A program made the translations under genes and the position numbers. This document shows, piece after piece, positions 8,911 through 17,953 of a DNA stretch of 64,000 nt (positions within the stretch are counted from its first letter, which is position 1; every line of letters begins with the position of its first letter). The DNA is from Sneathiella aquimaris (GTDB lineage: Bacteria; Pseudomonadota; Alphaproteobacteria; Sneathiellales; Sneathiellaceae): positions 2,279,501 through 2,343,500 of the forward strand of contig NZ_CP112881.1 of assembly GCF_026409565.1 (NCBI RefSeq), read 5' to 3'. A model generated the notes under the pieces. It was not told the DNA's origin. It searched no databases and was given only the letters and a program-made list of their open reading frames with translations.

Positions 8911-10115
8911 AAATGAAAAACGTTTTTATCTGCGATGCTATCAGAACCCCAATCGGCCGTTACGGCGGCTCACTTTCTTCTGTTCGTACAGACGATTTGG
9001 GTGCGATCCCCCTAAAAGCACTGATGGACCGCAACGCCAATGTCGATTGGACGAAAGTCGATGATGTCATTTATGGCAATGCCAATCAGGCTGGTGAGGA
9101 CAACCGGAATGTCGCCCGCATGGCCTCGTTACTGGCAGGTCTTCCGCAAGACGTCCCAGGCTCCACGGTAAATCGCCTGTGTGGATCAGGTTTGGATGCC
9201 ACGGCCTCTGCCGGTCGCCAAATCATGACAGGAGAAGCCCAACTGACGATATCAGGGGGTGTTGAAAGCATGAGCCGCGCTCCTTTTGTTATGGGTAAAG
9301 CAACGACAGCTTTTTCCAGAAATGCTGAAATTTTCGACACAACAATCGGTTGGCGTTTCGTCAATAAATTGATGAAAGAAAAATACGGTACAGACAGTAT
9401 GCCTGAGACGGCCGAAAATGTAGCCGATGACTTTGGTGTAAATCGGGAAGACCAGGATCTATTTGCGCTTCGCAGTCAGGAAAAAGCAGCGCAGGCACAG
9501 GCCAACGGGAACCTGGCAGAAGAAATTGTTGCTGTCAGCATCCCGCAACGTAAGGGCGATGCCATTATCGTTGATAAGGATGAGCATCCGCGGGCAACTT
9601 CCCTCGAAAAACTAGGCGCACTGAGACCAATTGTCCGCCCTGACGGGACCGTTACGGCCGGGAATGCATCGGGTGTCAATGATGGCGCCTGCGCGTTGTT
9701 GTTGGCCTCTGAAACGGCAGCAAAAGATTTTGGCCTGACCCCTAAAGCCCGGATCATTGCGACGGCTACAGCCGGTGTCGCACCGCGCGTAATGGGAATT
9801 GGTCCGGCCCCTGCGTCGAAAAAAGCGCTGGCCTTGGCAGGTCTTTCGATTTCAGACATGGATGTAATCGAATTGAACGAAGCCTTCGCCGCACAAGGAC
9901 TGGCGGTCACCCGTGAGCTTGGCATCGCTGATGATGACCCCCGGGTTAATCCGCAAGGCGGCGCAATCGCGCTTGGTCACCCACTGGGAATGTCCGGCGC
10001 CCGTCTTGCGACAACAGCAATGTATCAATTGCAAAGAACAGGTGGCAAATACGCTTTATGCACAATGTGCATTGGCGTCGGCCAAGGAATTGCCATGGTT
10101 ATAGAAAGGGTCTGA
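8907..10115 (+). CDS. paaJ: 3-oxoadipyl-CoA thiolase
   Basis: A 402-residue acyltransferase thiolase. Catalytic residues are visible: nucleophile Cys92 in VNRLCGSGLDA, His358 in GHPLGMSGAR, and Cys388 in the MCIGVGQG loop. The -CIGVGQG- variant (in place of C-x-GGG) together with the N-terminal VFICDAIRTPIGRYGG is the form seen in PaaJ/PcaF, which cleave 3-oxoadipyl-CoA to succinyl-CoA and acetyl-CoA. Location between paaI and paaK favours paaJ over pcaF. Start ATG at 8907 overlaps the paaI stop; a second ATG at 8913 is possible. Confidence 0.9.
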   Translation: MKMKNVFICDAIRTPIGRYGGSLSSVRTDDLGAIPLKALMDRNANVDWTKVDDVIYGNANQAGEDNRNVARMASLLAGLPQDVPGSTVNRLCGSGLDATASAGRQIMTGEAQLTISGGVESMSRAPFVMGKATTAFSRNAEIFDTTIGWRFVNKLMKEKYGTDSMPETAENVADDFGVNREDQDLFALRSQEKAAQAQANGNLAEEIVAVSIPQRKGDAIIVDKDEHPRATSLEKLGALRPIVRPDGTVTAGNASGVNDGACALLLASETAAKDFGLTPKARIIATATAGVAPRVMGIGPAPASKKALALAGLSISDMDVIELNEAFAAQGLAVTRELGIADDDPRVNPQGGAIALGHPLGMSGARLATTAMYQLQRTGGKYALCTMCIGVGQGIAMVIERV

Positions 10116-10148
10116 TAAAAGACCCAGGTTACAAATATCGGAGGAAAA

Positions 10149-11450
10149 ATGTCACGCTTAACACCGCCGCGAAAATCAGATCTTGATCCGATCGAGATTG
10201 CAAGTCGCGACGAAATAACAGATCTGCAAACGACCCGTTTGAAATGGTCAGTATCCCACGCCTATGAAAATGTGGAATTGTTCCGAAAACGGTTTGATCA
10301 GGCAGGCGTGCATCCCGATGATATTAAATCTCTCGAAGATCTTGCCAAACTGCCCTTCTGTAACAAGCAGGATCTTCGGGACAATTATCCCTTTGGCATG
10401 TTTGCCGTCCCCCGCTCTGAAGTTGTTCGACTTCATGCCTCCTCCGGGACAACGGGGCGCGCAACTGTCGTCGGATACACAAAAAATGATATCGACAACT
10501 GGGCCGATCTTGTTGCCCGTAGCATTCGCGCCTCGGGTGGCACCCGGGACCATATGGTTCATGTGACCTATGGGTATGGACTGTTTACTGGTGGTCTGGG
10601 CGCCCATTATGGTGCTGAACGTTTAGGATGTACGGTTGTCCCCATGTCCGGCGGACAAACCGAACGTCAGGTTCAAATCATTCAGGATTTTCAGCCTGAC
10701 ATTATAATGGTCACCCCCTCCTATATGATGGCACTGGCAGAAGAATTTGATCGACAAGGCATTGACCCCCGCAGCTCATCCCTGAAAGCTGGGATTTTCG
10801 GCGCCGAACCCTGGAGTGAAGCCATGCGCGACCAAATCGAAAGCCGATTTGATATCGATGCATTGGATATCTATGGCTTATCGGAAGTCATGGGCCCTGG
10901 TGTTGCAAATGAATGTCTCGAAACAAAAGATGGCTTGACCCTTTGGGAAGACCATTTTTACCCGGAAATTATTGACCCTGAAACCGGCGTTGTTTTGCCT
11001 GATGGTGAACAGGGAGAGCTGGTCTTCACCTCCCTGACAAAAGAAGCGTTCCCGGTTATTCGCTATCGAACGGGCGACCTGACCCGGTTGCTACCCGGCA
11101 CCGCCCGGTCCATGCGGCGCATTGAAAAAATCACCGGCCGCGCCGATGATATGCTGATCATTCGTGGGGTTAATCTTTTCCCAAATCATGTTGAAGATCT
11201 TGTTGTCGCCACGGACGGGCTAACGGCTCATTATTTGATTGAGGTTACCCGTGAAGGTATTCTGGACGAACTGACGGTCAAGGTGGAACGTGATCCCACA
11301 AAAAACACAGATGAAAGCGCCGCGGCCTACCTTCAAAAGCGAATTAAAGGTGTTCTTGGGGTTTCCACCAAAGTCGTCATCTGTGAACCCGGCGAAATTG
11401 AGCGTTCCGTTGGCAAGGCGAAACGCGTTATAGATCACCGAAAACTTTGA
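10149..11450 (+). CDS. paaK: Phenylacetate-CoA ligase
   Basis: A 433-residue adenylate-forming ligase. It shows the P-loop-like LHASSGTTGRATVVGYT, the segment IFGAEPWSEAMR, the A-domain core YGLSEVMGPGVANEC, YRTGDLTRL and the hinge region IIRGVNLFPNHVED. PaaK activates phenylacetate to phenylacetyl-CoA with ATP, the first pathway step. A GGAGG site sits just ahead of the ATG. It is the fourth gene of the paaGIJK run; ring epoxidase genes paaABCDE, paaZ and paaH are not in the window and must be elsewhere if the pathway is complete. Confidence 0.93.
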   Translation: MSRLTPPRKSDLDPIEIASRDEITDLQTTRLKWSVSHAYENVELFRKRFDQAGVHPDDIKSLEDLAKLPFCNKQDLRDNYPFGMFAVPRSEVVRLHASSGTTGRATVVGYTKNDIDNWADLVARSIRASGGTRDHMVHVTYGYGLFTGGLGAHYGAERLGCTVVPMSGGQTERQVQIIQDFQPDIIMVTPSYMMALAEEFDRQGIDPRSSSLKAGIFGAEPWSEAMRDQIESRFDIDALDIYGLSEVMGPGVANECLETKDGLTLWEDHFYPEIIDPETGVVLPDGEQGELVFTSLTKEAFPVIRYRTGDLTRLLPGTARSMRRIEKITGRADDMLIIRGVNLFPNHVEDLVVATDGLTAHYLIEVTREGILDELTVKVERDPTKNTDESAAAYLQKRIKGVLGVSTKVVICEPGEIERSVGKAKRVIDHRKL

Positions 11451-11464
11451 GCGAAGGGCCAATA

Positions 11465-12163
11465 ATGAGCCAGAATTTCAGTGGTTTTTCTGAGGATTTC
11501 CAAGTTTTCTTCAAGGAACTCAAAGAAAATAATAATCGGGACTGGTTTGCAGCCAACAAAAAACGCTATCAGGATATCGTTCAATATCCAATCAGTGATT
11601 TTGTCGCCGATCTAGGCCCTAAACTGGAAGAAATTGCCCCTTGTTATGTGGCCGATCCCAGACCAAACCGGGGGTCCATGTTCCGCATTTACAGGGACAT
11701 ACGCTTCTCCAAGGATCAACGCCCTTATAAAGATCACGCGGCCTGCCAGTTTCGTCATCAGGCGGGAAAAAATGCCCACGCACCCGGTTTTTACATTCAT
11801 CTTGCTGACGATGGTGTTCATTACGGCGGCGGTATCTGGATGCCACCCTCTCCAAAACTGGCGCTCATCCGGCAGGCAATCGATGAAAATCAGGATAAAT
11901 GGCTTTCCATTACGCAGGATGAAACATTTTTAAAAACCTTTGGCGCCCTAAATTCGGAGGGTGCCTTAAAGCGTCCGCCAAAAGGCTTTTCAGAGGACCA
12001 CCCTCTGATTGACGATTTGAAGAAAAAATCCTTTTTCGCCATGCATCGTGCGCCAGCCGCCAATTTACAAAAGGCATCCCTTGTGGATGATGTGATTGAA
12101 ACCTATGAAAAAGCGGTTCCCCTGATGCGGTTTTTAACCAACGCCGTTGGTTTACCCTTTTAG
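11465..12163 (+). CDS. DUF2461 (TIGR02453) family protein
   Basis: 232 residues from the ATG at 11465, which has GAAGG upstream. An in-frame TTG at 11447 inside the paaK stop region is less likely. The sequence matches the DUF2461 pattern: FSEDFQVFFKELKENNNRDWF at the N-terminus, then RIYRDIRFSKDQRPYKDH and FYIHLADDGVHYGGGIW. The family is widespread, cytoplasmic and of unknown biochemical function. It directly follows paaK and is probably co-transcribed, though a role in phenylacetate degradation is not implied by the family. Confidence 0.85.
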   Translation: MSQNFSGFSEDFQVFFKELKENNNRDWFAANKKRYQDIVQYPISDFVADLGPKLEEIAPCYVADPRPNRGSMFRIYRDIRFSKDQRPYKDHAACQFRHQAGKNAHAPGFYIHLADDGVHYGGGIWMPPSPKLALIRQAIDENQDKWLSITQDETFLKTFGALNSEGALKRPPKGFSEDHPLIDDLKKKSFFAMHRAPAANLQKASLVDDVIETYEKAVPLMRFLTNAVGLPF

Positions 12164-12296
12164 GTTTTCGTCTTTTTTGTCGCCTGACCATCCTGTGCAT
12201 AACTAAAATTTCGCCCTGTTTAAATCTACTTACGAGTTATTAATAATTTTCCTCTAAGTTGAGGATCAGGACATTAATTGCGTAAGGAGTGGTATC

Positions 12297-12518
12297 ATGA
12301 TGAATGTTGTTGAATTTCAGCCAGAGTCTGCTGTCGATCTATACAGCACGGCCCATTACATGATCATGCACCAAGGAGAAAACGCTGTTGAGCTTCTGGA
12401 CGACGAGGCAAACAGCCTTCGTCAGCTAGGCGCAGAAGACGAGCTAAACGCTTGCCTGCATCTGCTGCGCGTTGTCAAAGAACTGATCCAGATGGAATAT
12501 AAAGGTCCTATTCACTAA
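12297..12518 (+). CDS. Small unknown protein, 73 residues
   Basis: A short open frame with a strong GGAG site seven bases ahead of ATG 12297 and a dedicated terminator, so it is very likely expressed. The product is acidic and predicted all-helical (AENAVELLDDEANSLRQLG-like heptads, then LHLLRVVKELIQMEY), with no signal peptide, membrane segment or metal motif. I do not recognise a family. Confidence 0.7.
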   Translation: MMNVVEFQPESAVDLYSTAHYMIMHQGENAVELLDDEANSLRQLGAEDELNACLHLLRVVKELIQMEYKGPIH

Positions 12519-12552
12519 AAAAGCGGCCCTGTTTCCAAGTCCGCTTTTTTAT
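12517..12552. terminator. Bidirectional intrinsic terminator
   Basis: AAAAAAGCGG (12517-12526) pairs with CCGCTTTTTT (12541-12550), loop of 14 bases. A and T tracts on both sides allow termination of the small + strand gene and of the convergent alcohol dehydrogenase gene. Confidence 0.82.
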
Positions 12553-12592
12553 TCGATCAGGTGGGTTTCGGGGAAGAAACACCAGCTTTCGA

Positions 12593-13642
12593 TCAGTTCT
12601 TAAGCACAACACGCCCTACGACATTTCCTTTTTGAAGATCTGTCAGCGCATTATACGCTTCGTTCATTGGGCGTTCATCCAAAGTAAGGGCATTCAATTT
12701 GCCCGCTTTGGCAAGCTCCATTAATTCATGCATCTCGGCAAGGCTTCCGACCATGGAACCTTCAATCCCGATTGCCTTAATGGGAAACATGGGAAGCGGA
12801 AGAGAAAAATTCCCACCGAACAAACCGACGATCACCAATCTGCCTGCTTTTGCCAGAATGCTGGCGCCAAATCGGGCACTGCTTTCTGCACCCACAAAAT
12901 CAATGGCCGCATTGACGCCGCCATCTGTCAGGCGCATGATTTCCTTGAACTGATCCCGGTCATTTGGATCAAACGCTGCTTCTGCACCGGCATCAAGGCC
13001 TGCCTGGCGTTTCTCTGGATCAATATCGGCAACATATACTTTTGCGTTGGTCACTGATTTGACAATGGCCATACCCGCCAGCCCGACACCGCCACAACCA
13101 ATGATCATCAATGTGCCATTATCAGCCAAAGGTTTTACCTTTTTAATCGCGCTATACGCGGTCAAACCCGAACAGGTGTAGGTACAAGCAAGTTCTTTAG
13201 GAAGATCACCATAATCCAGAAGATATTTTTCATGTGGCACAAGCAAATGATCGCTATATCCGCCGTCCACATCAACGCCCAGTGCCCGCGGGCGATTACA
13301 CAGATGACCGTTCCCGGCGTCGCAAGTTGGACATTCATCACAACCGATCCACGGATAGACAACATGTTGCTCGCCAACCTTGACGGACGTCACATCGGGA
13401 CCAACCGCAACAACCTCTCCTACAATTTCATGTCCAAGAGTAAAAGGGAGTTTGCGCTTCCCTTTAATATCTAGTTTCTTGTCTCCTCCAAGGCCGAAAT
13501 ATCCCTCCCAAATATGGATATCACTATGGCAAACTCCACAAGCTGAAATTTTTATAAGAACCTGTCCCCCGGCGACAGACGGCTCTGCGGCTACATTTTC
13601 AACCAGTTCTTCGCCATATTCCTCGAATTGATAGCTTTTCAT
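12593..13642 (-). CDS. Zinc-dependent alcohol dehydrogenase
   Basis: A 349-residue medium-chain dehydrogenase. Catalytic zinc ligands are in ACGVCHSD (Cys38) and LGHEIVG, and the structural zinc cluster is the four-Cys segment CDECPTCDAGNGHLC. The Rossmann motif GCGGVGLAG shows NAD(P) binding. Complete domain organisation, so an active dehydrogenase on an alcohol or aldehyde is expected; the substrate is not determinable. It is divergent from a LysR gene (265-base gap), which may control it. Confidence 0.88.
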   Translation of the reverse strand: MKSYQFEEYGEELVENVAAEPSVAGGQVLIKISACGVCHSDIHIWEGYFGLGGDKKLDIKGKRKLPFTLGHEIVGEVVAVGPDVTSVKVGEQHVVYPWIGCDECPTCDAGNGHLCNRPRALGVDVDGGYSDHLLVPHEKYLLDYGDLPKELACTYTCSGLTAYSAIKKVKPLADNGTLMIIGCGGVGLAGMAIVKSVTNAKVYVADIDPEKRQAGLDAGAEAAFDPNDRDQFKEIMRLTDGGVNAAIDFVGAESSARFGASILAKAGRLVIVGLFGGNFSLPLPMFPIKAIGIEGSMVGSLAEMHELMELAKAGKLNALTLDERPMNEAYNALTDLQKGNVVGRVVLKN

Positions 13643-13907
13643 TATTATTGCCCTTTTTTATAATGTCAGATAAGAATCATTCCGACTTTTTTTTCTTCTT
13701 GTTGTCAGCATACCCAATACAACATTTGAGGGAAAGACCTAGTTCCATCTCCCGATCGTTTCAGGGAGAATTCAGTAGCTTAATCTGTTTCTAATTTCTG
13801 GTTTTCTTTTACAAGAATGCCAGTAAGCGTTTTCTCTTGTATGGCCCCCATACACCTTATCGAACACACAAGCTGAATAAGCAATCGAACAACAGGCAGA
13901 GCATTGT

Positions 13908-14795
13908 ATGGCTGAAAATCTTAGTATTACACAGTTGAGAACCTTTTTATGGGTCGCAACACTGGCAAGTTTTAACAAAACTGCGGAAAAAATGAACACG
14001 ACACAGCCAGCCATTTCCTCGCGTATTGCCAAGCTTGAGGAAGTTTTGGGTGCCCGTTTGTTCGACCGCGATACAGGCAACATACAGATTACACCAGCCG
14101 GAGAAGCCCTTCGCCCCTATGCAGAAAACATAATTGCAACAGCAGAGCAACTTCCCGTCATTGTGCAAGGAGATGTATCCAGTTCTGGTCGTATTCAAAT
14201 GGGAATTACCGAATATGCCGTCGCAACCTGGTTTCCTGAATTTTGGGAAAGTCTTTCAACAGTTTTTCCAAATGTCCAAATACAGCTTCATGTGGATGCT
14301 TCCCGTAACCTGCAAATTGGACTTGAAAAAAAATCACTGGATGTTGCGTTCCTGATGGGACCTGTTCAGGACCATCGGATCAATAATCTGGATTTTGCCA
14401 CCTATAAACAATCCTGGGTCGCCGCACCCTCCACCGGATTACGCAATGACCTCCCCTATAATCTTGTTGATCTGAAAAAATACCCGTTGATTACCGGCGC
14501 CAAACTCTCTCAACAGTATCTGGAAGTATCGGGGCATTTGAAAAAGAACCGTCTCGATCAGTTGACCCTTTTCCCGTGTAATTCGTTTGTTGCCACCATG
14601 GAGCTTGCCAAGCAAGGCGTTGGTATCGGAATATTGCCTGAACATTATACGGATCAGGAAGTTGCAAAAGGCTCCTTGATCCGACTGACATGCGACTGGA
14701 CACCGGCGCCCCTCATTTTTACGGGCTCTTACACAGATGGCCCCAATTCAGAGCTGACCAAAAAGCTTATAAATTTCGCTAAATCACTGATATGA
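13908..14795 (+). CDS. LysR-family transcriptional regulator
   Basis: 295 residues. The N-terminal winged helix-turn-helix is clear: LRTFLWVATLASFNKTAEKMNTTQPAISSRIAKLEEVLGARLFDR, followed by a periplasmic-binding-protein-like effector domain. It is divergent from the zinc alcohol dehydrogenase gene, the usual arrangement for LysR and its target. Effector unknown. A bidirectional terminator follows directly. Confidence 0.9.
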   Translation: MAENLSITQLRTFLWVATLASFNKTAEKMNTTQPAISSRIAKLEEVLGARLFDRDTGNIQITPAGEALRPYAENIIATAEQLPVIVQGDVSSSGRIQMGITEYAVATWFPEFWESLSTVFPNVQIQLHVDASRNLQIGLEKKSLDVAFLMGPVQDHRINNLDFATYKQSWVAAPSTGLRNDLPYNLVDLKKYPLITGAKLSQQYLEVSGHLKKNRLDQLTLFPCNSFVATMELAKQGVGIGILPEHYTDQEVAKGSLIRLTCDWTPAPLIFTGSYTDGPNSELTKKLINFAKSLI

Positions 14796-14824
14796 AAAAG
14801 GCCGCTGAAATAGCGGCCCTTTTC
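14796..14824. terminator. Bidirectional intrinsic terminator between LysR and CDGSH genes
   Basis: GCCGCT (14801-14806) with AGCGGC (14812-14817), five-base loop, flanked by an A run upstream and a T run downstream, so it can serve both convergent genes. Confidence 0.85.
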
Positions 14825-14832
14825 TTTAAATT

Positions 14833-15078
14833 TCACTTTCTTAATTCCTTGTGAGTGCCATCGCACAAGGGTTGCTTCGACGTCTTCTTGCAAGTGCAAA
14901 AATAAGCAAAACCATCTTTTTTGGCTTCATATTGAACGGGTGTAAACTCGGTTCCACTGTGAGAGCCATCGCAAAAAGGTTGCTTGCTTGAACGACCACA
15001 AGCACACCAAAAATAGGTCTTTCCTTTTTTTACATCAACGACTGCCGGGGCCGTTCCTGCTACTAATGGTTCACTCAT
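14833..15078 (-). CDS. Double CDGSH iron-sulfur domain protein
   Basis: 81 residues holding two CDGSH motifs: C-x-C-x(n)-FCDGSH (CACGRSSKQPFCDGSH) and CTCKKTSKQPLCDGTH. Each three-Cys/one-His set binds a [2Fe-2S] cluster in the MiNT/CISD3-like bacterial family; the His ligand makes the clusters redox- and pH-sensitive. No signal peptide or membrane anchor, so a soluble electron-transfer or iron-sulfur transfer protein. It is last in an operon after a pirin and a glutathionyl-hydroquinone reductase (17-base gap), a context pointing to redox stress. Confidence 0.9.
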   Translation of the reverse strand: MSEPLVAGTAPAVVDVKKGKTYFWCACGRSSKQPFCDGSHSGTEFTPVQYEAKKDGFAYFCTCKKTSKQPLCDGTHKELRK

Positions 15079-15095
15079 CGCACACTCCAGAAATT

Positions 15096-16073
15096 TTATA
15101 TTTTTTCGCGGTTATGGCGGGCACTCAAATCCATCAACGGTCCCATTGGCACTACCCGCGTTGGGTTGATTGTATCATGACTTTCGTAATAATGCTTTTT
15201 GATATGGTCCATATGAACCGTTTGGGCAATATTTGGACGTTGATAAAGATCCCGCAGATAATTGGACAAATTGGGATAGTCGGCAATACGCTTCAGGTTA
15301 CATTTAAAATGTCCGACATAAACCGGATCAAATCGCACGAGTGTCGTAAACAAACGCCAGTCGGCTTCGGTCAGGCGATCACCGGTCAGATACCTTTGCC
15401 TGGAGAGTTTTTCCTCTACCCAATCCAGTGTTTCAAATAACGGAACGACCGCTTCATCATAGGCTTCCTGCGTTGTTGCAAAACCGGACCGGTAAACACC
15501 ATTATTCAGGGTTTCATAAATCCGTTCGTTAATGGCATCGATTTCAGATCGAAGATCTTCCGGATAATAATCACCTTCCAAAGCACCAACCTGGTCAAAG
15601 GCCGAATTAAACATCCGAATGATTTCAGAGGATTCATTGGACACAATTGTATTCAACTTTTTGTCCCACAGAATAGGAACCGTAACCCGACCAGAATATT
15701 TCGGATCGGCTGCTGTATACACCTGATGCAAGAATTCTGCACGGTGGATCGGATCCTGCACGACACCTTCTGCTTCCTTAAAAGTCCAGCCATTTTCTGC
15801 CATATACCAATGTACGACGGAAAGGCTGATCATCTTTTCCAGGCCTTTCAAGGCTCTGAAAATAACGGTCCGGTGCGCCCAAGGACACGCATGTGAGATA
15901 TATAAATGGTAGCGGTCAGCCTCAGCTTTAAACCCGCTCTCACCGCTGGGGCCTGCAGTCCCATCAGGCGTCACCCAGTTTCTGAAAGCAGACTGTTTTC
16001 GAACAAACCGACCTTTGCTGGATTTTGTGTCATACCACTGATCGACCCAAACACCTTCCTGAAGTAAACCCAT
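15096..16073 (-). CDS. yqjG: Glutathionyl-hydroquinone reductase (omega/xi-class GST)
   Basis: 325 residues with the xi-class glutathione transferase layout. Active-site Cys63 lies in ISHACPWAHRT, followed by the VVHWYMAENGWTF segment, VPILWDKKLNTIVSNESSEII (glutathione-binding SNESSEI) and a C-terminal all-helical domain. These enzymes reduce glutathionyl-hydroquinones, releasing the hydroquinone and glutathione. Upstream pirin gene ends 11 bases away on the same strand; pirins of this type act on quercetin or related aromatic compounds, so the pair fits quinone/aromatic detoxification. Confidence 0.9.
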   Translation of the reverse strand: MGLLQEGVWVDQWYDTKSSKGRFVRKQSAFRNWVTPDGTAGPSGESGFKAEADRYHLYISHACPWAHRTVIFRALKGLEKMISLSVVHWYMAENGWTFKEAEGVVQDPIHRAEFLHQVYTAADPKYSGRVTVPILWDKKLNTIVSNESSEIIRMFNSAFDQVGALEGDYYPEDLRSEIDAINERIYETLNNGVYRSGFATTQEAYDEAVVPLFETLDWVEEKLSRQRYLTGDRLTEADWRLFTTLVRFDPVYVGHFKCNLKRIADYPNLSNYLRDLYQRPNIAQTVHMDHIKKHYYESHDTINPTRVVPMGPLMDLSARHNREKI

Positions 16074-16084
16074 ATTCGTCGCTC

Positions 16085-16930
16085 CTAAAATTTATTTGAC
16101 TGATAATCATGAAAGGCCTGCATGACCTCGGCTCGCGTATTCATCACAAAAGGGCCGCCTCTGGCGACAGGCTCTTTTATCGACTTCGCGGCAACAATCA
16201 GAAAACGGGCACCGGTGTCAGAAGCTTGAACGACTGCGTCTCCAGTATCACTCAGAATGCCAAGCGTGCCTTTAATTAGGGGCGCCTTCTGCTCTCCCAC
16301 CAGGGCACGCCCTTCAATCACGAAGATAAAGGCAGAATGATCGGCCTTAATGAACTGTTTAAAAGTCTCGCCTGCAGGCAACGTAACATCCATAAAAGTG
16401 GGGGTTGTATTTTCGTTGGTGACGGGCCCAACCGTATGGTCAGCAAGCTCACCTGCTACCAGGCGGACCGTTCCGCCATTCTCAAGGGTCACCAGCGGAA
16501 TACTTTCTGGCGGGAACTCCTGATACCCTGGGGCTGTCATCTTTTTCGATGCAGGTAAGTTGACCCAGAGTTGAAACCCTTTTAACAGGCCATTTTCCTG
16601 TTCAGGCATTTCAGAATGAACAATCCCGCGCCCGGCAGTCATCCACTGAACGCCGCCCGGAACTATCACACCTTCATTGCCTGCATTGTCCTTGTGGCGC
16701 ATTTTTCCAGCGAGAAGATATGTGACTGTCTCAAAACCCCGATGCGGATGGGATGGGAACCCGCCAATATAATCATCTGGTTGATCGCTTTCAAAAACGT
16801 CCAGCAGTAGGAAAGGGTCCAGCATTTCAAGTTCCGGTGATCCAATAATCCGGGTCAATTTGACACCATCACCGTCAGAGGCCGGGATGCCTTCTGATTG
16901 ATAAATGAGCCTGCGTGTCTGTTTTTTCAT
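16085..16930 (-). CDS. Pirin family bicupin protein
   Basis: 281 residues from ATG 16930 (GGAG lies 11 bases upstream); an in-frame TTG at 16957 is less likely. The N-terminal cupin has the metal site pattern FPSHPHRGFETVTYLLAG with HPHRG and a later His in GIVHSEMPEQENG; the PGGVQWMTAGRGIVHSE segment is the pirin signature. Bacterial pirins bind Fe or another metal and several show quercetinase activity; YhhW/YhaK-type function is possible. First gene of the pirin-yqjG-CDGSH operon, divergent from a LysR gene whose palindromic operator lies in the shared gap. Confidence 0.88.
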   Translation of the reverse strand: MKKQTRRLIYQSEGIPASDGDGVKLTRIIGSPELEMLDPFLLLDVFESDQPDDYIGGFPSHPHRGFETVTYLLAGKMRHKDNAGNEGVIVPGGVQWMTAGRGIVHSEMPEQENGLLKGFQLWVNLPASKKMTAPGYQEFPPESIPLVTLENGGTVRLVAGELADHTVGPVTNENTTPTFMDVTLPAGETFKQFIKADHSAFIFVIEGRALVGEQKAPLIKGTLGILSDTGDAVVQASDTGARFLIVAAKSIKEPVARGGPFVMNTRAEVMQAFHDYQSNKF

Positions 16931-17017
16931 GGTTCGTCTATCTCCAACCGATGCCAAGGGATGCGATAAACATAATATTTCTTATAATCAGAATAAATAT
17001 AAGATATTGAAAAATAC

Positions 17018-17036
17018 TGTTCTATATTTTAGAACA
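17018..17036. promoter_or_regulatory. Palindromic operator in the pirin/LysR gap
   Basis: TGTTCTA (17018-17024), five-base spacer, TAGAACA (17030-17036): a perfect 19-base palindrome containing the LysR-type T-N11-A geometry. It ends five bases before the LysR ATG, which suits autorepression, and lies about 90 bases from the pirin start. Confidence 0.6.
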
Positions 17037-17041
17037 ATAAA

Positions 17042-17953
17042 ATGGGACAATTTGAAGATATGTCACTGTTCATCCGCATTGCGGACACGGGCAGCATTAC
17101 AGAAACCGCCTACCAGCTGAATATTGCGAAATCGGCTGTCAGTCGGCGCCTTATGAATCTGGAAGACCGTCTTGGCGTCCAGCTGCTGAACAGAACCACT
17201 CGCAAATCCAGCCTGACGGAGGCCGGGAGGCGGTTTTACCGTCAATCTCAGGTCATACTGTCCGATATGGATGAATTATCCAATTCAATGCAACAGCGCA
17301 CCACAGAATTATCAGGAACCCTTAAAGTTGCGGTGCCGTTATCTTTTGGTCTGATGCATCTGTCAAAAGCGGTCATTAAATTCTCTGAGTTGCATCCTGA
17401 ACTGGACATTGATCTGAATTTTGCAGACCGACAGGTTGACTTGGTGGAGGAAGGGTTCGATCTGGCGCTTAGGATTGCTGATCTAGCAGACTCGTCCCTC
17501 GTTGCCCGTAAGCTCACGACTATTCGCCACACTTTGAGTGCCAGTCCTTCATATCTTGAAAAGCACGGGGTTCCTGAAAGCTTTCACGATTTAAAAAACC
17601 ACTCCTTACTCAAATATTCCAGTCCAACGGGCTTAACGCATTTTCTGATGGATGGAGATGGCAACCGTCATGAAATTAAAGGTAAAACAATCATGACTGC
17701 CAACAACGGAGACTTTTTAAGGCAAGCTGCTGTTGAAGGCTGCGGTCTGGTTTTTGGGCCAACCTTTATTGTCTGGAAGGACATTCAGGCAGGATCCTTG
17801 ATCCCTGTCCTTCAAGAGTATGAATATTTGGAATTAGGGGCATTTGCCGTTTACCCACAAACCCGCTTTTTATCCGCACGCGTCCGACAATTTATAGACT
17901 TTCTGGTCGATTATTTTGGCCCGGAACCCTATTGGGATGCCGCTATTCCCTAG
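17042..17953 (+). CDS. LysR-family transcriptional regulator (divergent from pirin operon)
   Basis: 303 residues. DNA-binding domain with DMSLFIRIADTGSITETAYQL, then AKSAVSRRLMNLEDRLGVQLLNRTTRKSSLTEAG, the CrgA/DsdC-like form of LysR, followed by a complete effector domain. Divergent from the pirin-yqjG-CDGSH operon, its likely target. The end overlaps the convergent SDR gene by four bases. Confidence 0.92.
   Translation: MGQFEDMSLFIRIADTGSITETAYQLNIAKSAVSRRLMNLEDRLGVQLLNRTTRKSSLTEAGRRFYRQSQVILSDMDELSNSMQQRTTELSGTLKVAVPLSFGLMHLSKAVIKFSELHPELDIDLNFADRQVDLVEEGFDLALRIADLADSSLVARKLTTIRHTLSASPSYLEKHGVPESFHDLKNHSLLKYSSPTGLTHFLMDGDGNRHEIKGKTIMTANNGDFLRQAAVEGCGLVFGPTFIVWKDIQAGSLIPVLQEYEYLELGAFAVYPQTRFLSARVRQFIDFLVDYFGPEPYWDAAIP

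Noticed and set aside
14988-15440. 150-codon + strand frame across the CDGSH and reductase genes
   Set aside because: Antisense to both, with no start signal or family resemblance.
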